A stretch of DNA of 64,000 bases from Pseudacidovorax intermedius (GTDB lineage Bacteria; Pseudomonadota; Gammaproteobacteria; Burkholderiales; Burkholderiaceae_C), in the NCBI RefSeq assembly GCF_003350475.1, contig NZ_QQAV01000003.1, positions 336,063-400,062 on the forward strand, in the 5' to 3' direction. The position numbers and the translations under genes are program-made. Below are positions 58,359 to 64,000 of this stretch, one piece after another. The notes under the pieces were generated by a model. It saw nothing but the letters and a program-made list of their open reading frames with translations, did not search any database and had not been told where the DNA came from. Each line of letters opens with the position of its first letter. The first letter of the stretch is position 1.

Positions 58359-59674
58359 GACGGGGTGCTCGGCGACGAAGGAGCGACGACGGAAGAACGC
58401 GACTCCGCGAGCAGCTCGCGCGGATCGGTGATGCACCCCCGCAGCGCCGAGGCCGCCACGGTGTAGGGCGAAGCGAGGAACACCTCGGCCTGCGCCGAGC
58501 CCATGCGGCCCTTGAAGTTGCGCGCCGTGCTGGAGATGACCCGCGTCGCGCCCTGGATGGCCTGGCCGTAGCCGGCGCAGGCACCGCAGGCGCTGGGCAG
58601 CAGCTCGGCGCCTGCATCGCGCAGCACCTGGGCCACGCCGGCCGCCTCGGCCCGCTGCCAGTCGTGCACGCTGGCCGGCGCCACCAGCAGCCGCATGCCG
58701 GCGGCGATGCGGCGGCCCGCCAGCACGCGGGCGGCGGCCTGCAGGTCCTCCAGCTTGGCGCCGGTGCAGGCGCCGATGTAGGCCAGCTGCACCGGCTCGT
58801 CCGCCACGGCATCCACCGTGCGGCCGTTCTGCGGGCTGTGGGGCAAGGCCACCATGGGCACGAGTTGCGTCGCATCGAAGTCGTGGTCAATGCACGCGGC
58901 GTCTTCATCGGTCTGCCAGCGGGCGAGTTCCTCGTCGCTCACCGTCACACCCACCTCGCGCAACCAGGCGGCGGTCGTGGCATCGGGCGCCACCAGGCCG
59001 GCCTGGGCGCCCAGCTCGGCGCTCAGGTTGGACAGTGTCATGCGCTCGGCCATCGAGAGGCCGCGCACCGTGTCGCCCGCGAACTCCACCGCCTGGTAGT
59101 CGCCGCCGTTCATGCCCAGGCGGCCGATCATGTGCAGCATCATGTCCTTGGCGCACACGCCGTCGGCCAGCCGGCCCTGCCAGCGCATGCGCAGGGTGCG
59201 CGGCACCTTCACCCAGATCTCGCCGGTGACCACCACGCCCAGCATCTCGGTGCTGCCGATGCCGAACATGTAGCTGCCGAAGGCGCCGCCGGTGGGCGAG
59301 TGCGAATCGCCGCCGACGCAGAACAGGCCCGGGCGCAGGTGCCCCTTCTGCGGCAGCACCACATGGCAGATGCCCTGGCTGTCGTGCACATGGGGCAGGC
59401 CCTGCTCGGCCGCCCAGTCGCGCGCGATGCGCACGATGCGCCGCGCGTCGTCGTCGGCCTCGGGCACGAAGTGGTCCATCACCAGCACCACGCGGGACGG
59501 ATCCCAGATGCGCGCGCCCAGCTCCTCCAGCATGGGCTTGAGCCGCCGCGGGCCGGAGGAGTCGTGGAACATGGCCAGGTCCACACGGCAGTTGACGATC
59601 TCGCCTTCGCGCACCGCGGGTATGCCCGCGGCTTGCGCGATGAGCTTCTGCGCCAGGGTCTGGGGGGTGCTCAT
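58355..59674 (-). CDS. Aconitase-family large subunit (LeuC-like; [4Fe-4S] hydro-lyase)
   Basis: 439 residues. Iron-sulfur ligands are Cys303 in YIGACTGAKLED and Cys363/Cys366 in LPSACGACAGYG. Other landmarks: VMDHFVPEADDDARRI, GDSHSPTGGAFGSYMFGIGSTE, and RNFKGRMGSAQAEVFLASP. It is shorter than LeuC of leucine biosynthesis and closer in size to the archaeal/DmdA-type two-subunit hydratases (about 420 residues). It lies 1 bp after the ABC ATPase gene and overlaps the small subunit gene, so it belongs to the imported substrate's pathway. Confidence 0.92.
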   Translation of the reverse strand: MSTPQTLAQKLIAQAAGIPAVREGEIVNCRVDLAMFHDSSGPRRLKPMLEELGARIWDPSRVVLVMDHFVPEADDDARRIVRIARDWAAEQGLPHVHDSQGICHVVLPQKGHLRPGLFCVGGDSHSPTGGAFGSYMFGIGSTEMLGVVVTGEIWVKVPRTLRMRWQGRLADGVCAKDMMLHMIGRLGMNGGDYQAVEFAGDTVRGLSMAERMTLSNLSAELGAQAGLVAPDATTAAWLREVGVTVSDEELARWQTDEDAACIDHDFDATQLVPMVALPHSPQNGRTVDAVADEPVQLAYIGACTGAKLEDLQAAARVLAGRRIAAGMRLLVAPASVHDWQRAEAAGVAQVLRDAGAELLPSACGACAGYGQAIQGATRVISSTARNFKGRMGSAQAEVFLASPYTVAASALRGCITDPRELLAESRSSVVAPSSPSTPS

Positions 59675-59675
59675 G

Positions 59676-60440
59676 TCATACCCCCAGGTAGGCGCGGCGC
59701 AGGGCGTCGGAGTTCAGGAGTTCCTCCGGACGACCCGAGAAGCGCATGCTGCCGTTCTCGATCACGTAGGCGCGGTCGGCCATCTCCAGCGCCTGGCCCA
59801 CGTTCTGCTCCACCAGCAGGATGGCCAGGCCCTCGCCGCGCAGGCGGCCGATGAGGGCGAACATCTCCTCCACCAGCAGCGGCGACAGGCCGAGCGAGGG
59901 CTCATCCAGGATCAGCAGCTCGGGCTCGGCCATCAGGCCGCGGCCGATGGCCAGCATCTGCTGCTCGCCACCGCTCATGGTGCCGGCCAACTGGGCGGTG
60001 CGCTCCTTGAGCCGCGGGAAGATGCCGAACACCTTCTCCAGGTTCTGCGCGCGGCGCGCCCGGGCGCGGGTGAAGGAGCCCAGCTCCAGGTTCTCCATCA
60101 CGCTCAGGTTGGGGAAGATCTTGCGGCCCTCGGGCACCTGGATCAGACCCGCCCGCACCACCTCGCGGTAGTGCGCGCCGCCCAGCTCCACGCCGTTGAA
60201 GCGCACCGAGCCCGCCCAGGGCTTCATCAGGCCGCACAGCGTGTGGTTGAAGGTGGTCTTGCCGGCGCCGTTGCTGCCCAGCAGGGCCACCATCTCGCCG
60301 CGCGCGACCTGCAGGTCCACGCCGCGCAGCACCTCGATGCGGCCGTAGCCGCCGCGCAGGCCGCGCACGTCGAGCAGGGTCTCTGCGGCGGGCGTGCTCG
60401 CGTCGCGCACGGTCTGCGTCTCGATTGCCTGTGCACTCAT
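59676..60440 (-). CDS. livF: Branched-chain-type ABC transporter ATP-binding protein LivF
   Basis: 254 residues. Walker A GSNGAGKTT, signature MSGGEQQM, Walker B LLILDEPSLGL and the H-loop region LLVEQNVGQAL are all present. LivF-type ending with RRAYLGV. It energises uptake with LivG. Its start overlaps the livG stop by 4 bp. The LivFGHMK importers take branched amino acids, urea, aromatic acids or other substrates; here the substrate is probably what the downstream enzymes break down. Confidence 0.95.
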   Translation of the reverse strand: MSAQAIETQTVRDASTPAAETLLDVRGLRGGYGRIEVLRGVDLQVARGEMVALLGSNGAGKTTFNHTLCGLMKPWAGSVRFNGVELGGAHYREVVRAGLIQVPEGRKIFPNLSVMENLELGSFTRARARRAQNLEKVFGIFPRLKERTAQLAGTMSGGEQQMLAIGRGLMAEPELLILDEPSLGLSPLLVEEMFALIGRLRGEGLAILLVEQNVGQALEMADRAYVIENGSMRFSGRPEELLNSDALRRAYLGV

Positions 60441-61207
60441 GCCTGCACCTCCGCCTGCGCCGTCATGCCGCGCTGCAGCCGGGCGGCCGTGCCATGGCCC
60501 AGGTAGGCCTCGACCACCTTGGGGTCGCGGGTGACGACCTGCGGCGGCCCTTCGGCGATCAGCTCGCCCTGGGCCAGCACCCACACATGCTCGGCCAGGT
60601 TCATCACGGCCTGCATCACATGCTCGATCATGAGGACGGTGACGCCCTCCTCGCGGATGGCGCGCACCACGGGCAGCATCTCGGCGATCTCCTGCGGATT
60701 GAGGCCGGCCAGCACCTCGTCGAGCAGCAGCAGCCGCGGCCGGGTGGCCAGCGCGCGCGCCAGCTCCAGCCGCTTGCGGCCGGCCACGGTGAGGTCGGAG
60801 GCCGGCTTGTCCAGCTGCGGCCCCAGGCCCACGCGCTCGGCAACGGCCGTGGCGCTGGCCAGGGCCTCGCGCCGGTTGGCATGGTGCAGGTGGGCGCCCA
60901 CCGCGATGTTCTCGCGCACGGTCTGCGCCGCGAAGGGCTGCACGATCTGGAAGGTGCGGCCCATGCCCATGCGGGCATTGAGGTGCGGCGCCTGGCCGGT
61001 GATGTCGCGCCCGCCCAGGCGCACCCGGCCGGTGTCGGGGCGCTGGAAGCCCGACATCAGCGAAAACAGCGTGGTCTTGCCGGCGCCATTGGGGCCGATC
61101 AGCGCGGTGAGCGAGCCCGCCGGCACCGCCAGCGAGACCTCGCGCACAGCGCGCAGGCCGCCGAAGGTCTTGGAGACGCCTTCGACTTCGAGCAGGTACT
61201 CAGCCAC
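60437..61207 (-). CDS. livG: Branched-chain-type ABC transporter ATP-binding protein LivG
   Basis: 256 residues. Walker A GPNGAGKTTLFSLMSG, signature LTVAGRKRLELARAL, Walker B LLLLDEVLAGLNPQE and MIEHVMQAV, typical of LivG with its long N-terminal subdomain (GRTFQIVQPFAAQTVREN). It forms a heterodimeric ATPase with LivF. It overlaps livM by 8 bp. Confidence 0.95.
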   Translation of the reverse strand: MAEYLLEVEGVSKTFGGLRAVREVSLAVPAGSLTALIGPNGAGKTTLFSLMSGFQRPDTGRVRLGGRDITGQAPHLNARMGMGRTFQIVQPFAAQTVRENIAVGAHLHHANRREALASATAVAERVGLGPQLDKPASDLTVAGRKRLELARALATRPRLLLLDEVLAGLNPQEIAEMLPVVRAIREEGVTVLMIEHVMQAVMNLAEHVWVLAQGELIAEGPPQVVTRDPKVVEAYLGHGTAARLQRGMTAQAEVQA

Positions 61208-62162
61208 CGCGGCCTCCCTTCCAGAGCCGGCGCACGTTCTGCCCCACGCCGGCGATGCCGCGCGGCAGGAACATCACGATCAGCACCAGCACGCAGCCAT
61301 AGATGACCATGTTGATGCCCGGCAGCTCGCCGAACAGGTTGCGCGTCAGGTCGGCCAGCACATGCAGCGCAAAGGCACCCAGCAGCGGACCCCACACGGT
61401 GCCCATGCCGCCCACGATGGCCGCCACCAGCGCCTCCACCGACGCAGTGGAGCCGAAGGCGATGCCCGGGTCGATGTACTGGAACACCTGCACATAGAAG
61501 GCGCCGGCCAGGCCCATGAAGCCGCCCGAGAGCACGATGGCGCCGAGCTTGACGCGCAGCGGGTCGACGCCGGCCGCGCGGGCCGCGTCCTCGTTGTCGC
61601 GCACCGCCTGCAGGTAGGCGCCGAAGCGCGAGTGCCGCAGCCAGGCACTGACCAGCAGTGCGGCCACCACCATGGCGAGGATCACGTACAGGTAGCCCAC
61701 CCGCGAGCCGAACTGCAGGTTGGCCACCGATTCGCGCAGCGGCACCATCAGGCCGACCCCGGCCCCGGTGAAGGGCAGCGACAGCGCGAGGATGCGACAG
61801 ACCTCGGCAAAGGCCAGCGTGACCAGCGCGAAGTACGAACCCTTGAGGCCGTAGCGGAAGCTCAGCGCCCCCACGATCAGGCCGACCAGCGCCGCGACGC
61901 CCGCCGCCGCCACCAGCGCCACCCAGGGGTTGAGGCCCCACTGCAGCTGCGCGATGGCCTGCACATAGGCGCCGAAGCCGAAGAACAGCGCATGCCCGAA
62001 GGAGAACTGCCCGCCGAAGCCACCCAGGATGTTCCAGGCCTGCGCCAGCAGCCCCGCATACAGCGCCATCATGACGAAGTTGAGCCAGACGCCCGAGGTC
62101 GTCACGAGCGGGATGGCGCCCACCACGAGGGCGAACACCACGATGAAGAGAACCGATTTCAT
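61200..62162 (-). CDS. livM: Branched-chain-type ABC transporter permease LivM
   Basis: 320 residues with about eight to ten hydrophobic segments. Characteristic LivM stretches: AQAWNILGGFGGQFSFGHALFFG (in parts), GSYFALVTLAFAEVCRILAL, RDNEDAARAAGVDPLRVKLGAI and VEALVAAIVGGMGTVWGPLLGA. Forms the inner-membrane channel with LivH. ATGA overlap with livH upstream. Confidence 0.94.
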   Translation of the reverse strand: MKSVLFIVVFALVVGAIPLVTTSGVWLNFVMMALYAGLLAQAWNILGGFGGQFSFGHALFFGFGAYVQAIAQLQWGLNPWVALVAAAGVAALVGLIVGALSFRYGLKGSYFALVTLAFAEVCRILALSLPFTGAGVGLMVPLRESVANLQFGSRVGYLYVILAMVVAALLVSAWLRHSRFGAYLQAVRDNEDAARAAGVDPLRVKLGAIVLSGGFMGLAGAFYVQVFQYIDPGIAFGSTASVEALVAAIVGGMGTVWGPLLGAFALHVLADLTRNLFGELPGINMVIYGCVLVLIVMFLPRGIAGVGQNVRRLWKGGRGG

Positions 62163-63031
62163 GCCTTGCTTCCGAAGAGGCCCTGGGGACGGAACAGCAG
62201 CACCGCGATGAAGATGAGGAAGATGCCGATCTGTCCCAGCGACTCGCCCAGGAAGAGGCCGCCCAGCGACTCGACCACGCCGATCAGCAGCCCGCCCACC
62301 AGTGCCCCGGTGAAGCTGCCCATGCCGCCCAGCACCACGATGGTGAAGGCCACCAGCACGAAGCCGCCGCCCACCTGCGGGTTGACGTAGTAGGCCGGCA
62401 GCAGGAAGCAGGCGGCCGCGCCCAGGCAGGCCAGGCCGATGCCGAAGCTCATCGCGTAGACATGGTCGACGTCGATGCCCATGAGCCGCGCGCCCTGCTT
62501 CTCCTTGGCCACGGCGCGGATCGCGCGGCCCAGGTCGGTGGCCTTGACGATCCACAGCAGCACGGCCGCCCCGGCCAACGCACCGCCGAAGGCGATGAGC
62601 TTGGGCAGCGCGATGAAGGCCGGGCCGATCTGCAGCGTCGTCAGCGTGTAGGGCGTGTCGATGGTGCGCGTGTCGGAGCGGAAGAACAGCAGCGCCAGGT
62701 TCTCCATCACGATCGACAGGCCCAGCGTGACCAGCAGGATGTTCTCGTCCTTGCCGTGGCTGGCGCGGTTGATGATGCCGCGCTGCAGTGCGTAGCCCAG
62801 CGCGAACATGCCCGCCACCACCAGCGGCAGCGCCAGGTAGGGGTCGATGCCGAACTGCGCACGCAGCCAGTAGACGGCATAGAGCGCCAGCATCAGCGAT
62901 GCGCCGTGCGCGAAGTTGATGATGTGCAGCACGCCGTAGATCAGCGTGAGCCCCAGGGCGATGAGGGCGTAGACCGCCCCGGTGGTGAGTCCGTTCAGCA
63001 CGGACGGCACCACGATCGACAGATCGAACAT
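62159..63031 (-). CDS. livH: Branched-chain-type ABC transporter permease LivH
   Basis: 290 residues, polytopic. LivH motifs: LNGLTTGAVYALIALGLTLIYGVLHIINFAHG (seen in parts near the N-terminus), ENILLVTLGLSIVMENLAL, AVAKEKQGARLMGIDVDHVYAM and FTIVVLGGMGSFTGALVGGLLIG. It pairs with LivM. It follows the receptor gene by 24 bp. Confidence 0.94.
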   Translation of the reverse strand: MFDLSIVVPSVLNGLTTGAVYALIALGLTLIYGVLHIINFAHGASLMLALYAVYWLRAQFGIDPYLALPLVVAGMFALGYALQRGIINRASHGKDENILLVTLGLSIVMENLALLFFRSDTRTIDTPYTLTTLQIGPAFIALPKLIAFGGALAGAAVLLWIVKATDLGRAIRAVAKEKQGARLMGIDVDHVYAMSFGIGLACLGAAACFLLPAYYVNPQVGGGFVLVAFTIVVLGGMGSFTGALVGGLLIGVVESLGGLFLGESLGQIGIFLIFIAVLLFRPQGLFGSKA

Positions 63032-63055
63032 GGAAAAGGAGCCTGGTGGTGCCGT

Positions 63056-64000
63056 TCAGGCCTTGAGCGGGAACAGGGGCTCGGCCTCGCGGTATTCGCG
63101 CGGGATGATGACCTTGATGTCCTTGTCGATGACCTGCGTCATCAGCGGACGGCCGCCCTGGTTCTGGCCATTGACGAACTTGGTCGGGCCATAGGGCATG
63201 AAGTGGTCGGAGAAGGTGCTCTTCTCCAGCGCGTCGATCAGCGCCGCGCGCTCGCTGGACTTGGCCCGCTCCAGCGCATCGGCCAGCAGCATCATGCTGG
63301 TGTAGGTCATGAACAGCTCATAGCTGAAGTACAGCTTCTGGGCCTCGGCCCGCTTCTTCAGCGCCTGGGCGCGCGCGTCCTTGGGGTTGAACCAGTGGTT
63401 GCAGTCGATGATGCCGTGCGAGGCATCGGGGAACTCCTGCACGAACTTGTAGCTCGACGCCGCGCCGCCCAGCACCGAGTAGATGGCCTTGGGCACCACG
63501 CGCTGCTGCTGCATGGTGCGCACCAGCAGTGCGTATTCGTTGTAGTAGTTGGCCGGGATCACGATGTCCGGGTTGACGGACTTGATGCGCAGCACGATGT
63601 TGTTGAAGTCGCGCGTGGGGTTGGCGTGCTTGATGACTTCCTTCACCTCGAAGCCATAGCCCGGCAGTTCGCGCGACAGCAGGTTGGCCGTGCCGGTGCC
63701 GAAGAGCGACTCCTCGTGGATGATCATCACGGTCTTGGCCGGCTTGCCCGCCACGCTGTTGAGCACGTGCAGGTTGGCCATCGCCAGATCCGTCACGGCC
63801 TTGTAGCCGGGGCCGAAGCGGAAGGTGTTCTTCAGACCGCGCTCGACGATCTGGTCGGCCACGCCCACGTCCACGATGTGCGGCAGGTTGTACTTGGCGG
63901 CGGCCTGCGTGGTGGCCAGGCAGATGGCCGAGGCGAAGGCGCCGACCACGGCCGACACACCGGCCTCGTTCATCTTCTCGACCTCGGCCGCGCCGGCCTG
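63056..64000 (-). CDS. ABC transporter substrate-binding protein (LivK-type), 5'-truncated by window edge
   Basis: About 315 C-terminal residues of a type I periplasmic binding protein; the frame stays open to the right edge, so the start and signal peptide are outside. Recognisable stretches: AVVGAFASAICLATTQAAAKYN, TVMIIHEESLFGTGTANLL, VNPDIVIPANYYNEYALLVR and a long helix DALERAKSSERAALIDALEKS (each shown in part). It delivers substrate to LivHM. It is the first visible gene of the 12-gene operon, and its ligand would reveal the pathway's substrate. Confidence 0.92.
   Translation of the reverse strand, partial: QAGAAEVEKMNEAGVSAVVGAFASAICLATTQAAAKYNLPHIVDVGVADQIVERGLKNTFRFGPGYKAVTDLAMANLHVLNSVAGKPAKTVMIIHEESLFGTGTANLLSRELPGYGFEVKEVIKHANPTRDFNNIVLRIKSVNPDIVIPANYYNEYALLVRTMQQQRVVPKAIYSVLGGAASSYKFVQEFPDASHGIIDCNHWFNPKDARAQALKKRAEAQKLYFSYELFMTYTSMMLLADALERAKSSERAALIDALEKSTFSDHFMPYGPTKFVNGQNQGGRPLMTQVIDKDIKVIIPREYREAEPLFPLKA

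Noticed and set aside
57819-59674. LeuCD of leucine biosynthesis
   Set aside because: The pair is embedded in a HyuAB/lyase/ABC operon without leuA or leuB, and the large subunit is of the shorter catabolic type, so no leu symbol was given.
1-64000. tRNA, rRNA, CRISPR or prophage elements
   Set aside because: No cloverleaf-like sequence, rRNA segment, regularly spaced repeat-spacer array, integrase or phage structural gene was recognised on either strand.

Overview
The window is high-GC chromosomal DNA with long, tightly packed catabolic operons. Gene content suggests a Betaproteobacterium of the order Burkholderiales, most likely Comamonadaceae (Variovorax/Acidovorax-like). The arguments are five Bug-type (TctC) extracytoplasmic solute receptors, many LysR/IclR/LacI/MarR regulators beside catabolic genes, CaiB/BaiF CoA-transferases, and dispersed TTCGACAAGCTCAG-type intergenic repeats. 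The genus is inference; no rRNA or housekeeping marker is present. No tRNA, rRNA, CRISPR array, transposase or phage gene was seen.

Layout. (1) 1-8371, minus: an eight-gene catabolic operon (luciferase-like monooxygenase, flavin reductase with a C-terminal FCD-like domain, two acyl-CoA dehydrogenases, enoyl-CoA hydratase, CoA ligase, SDR, VOC protein) with a divergent LysR gene. (2) 9401-15449: a tartrate/glycerate module (LysR, ttuC, ttuD, ttuE) in which a Bug receptor stands where a TtuB permease would be expected. (3) 15577-21417: exported lipoproteins (one metallo-beta-lactamase fold with a dockerin-like tail, two tannase/feruloyl-esterase-like proteins) and a MarR regulator with a perfect 22-bp operator-like palindrome. 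(4) 21447-29030: an SMP-30 lactonase, then two Bug-CaiB pairs that converge on an 841-bp non-coding island made of an inverted repeat and hexanucleotide tracts. (5) 29173-36837: a regulator made of two fused IclR units, and a meta-cleavage-type aromatic operon with its LysR. (6) 37050-40789: an exported protein, a LOV-domain hybrid histidine kinase, DUF3299-like and Sel1 proteins. (7) 40786-46857: a large MBL-fold lipoprotein, glucarate dehydratase, Bug receptor and LacI regulator with two identical palindromic operators. (8) 46977-51079: an ECF42-type sigma factor with DGPF (YciI), VOC and SRPBCC proteins. (9) 51159 to the right edge, minus: a 12-gene operon with a branched-chain-type ABC importer, aconitase-type LeuCD pair, HyuA/HyuB, isochorismatase-type amidase, fumarate-reductase-type flavoprotein and an isocitrate-lyase/PEP-mutase family lyase.

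How the genes work together. Most blocks pair a periplasmic receptor with CoA-ester or carboxylic-acid enzymes and a local regulator, as in an organism scavenging plant- and soil-derived organic acids and aromatics. The most novel-looking block is the last one: ring or amide opening (HyuAB, amidase), a desaturase/reductase, hydration by LeuCD and carbon-carbon cleavage by the lyase form a plausible but unassigned pathway for an imported cyclic imide, lactam or alkyl-dicarboxylate.
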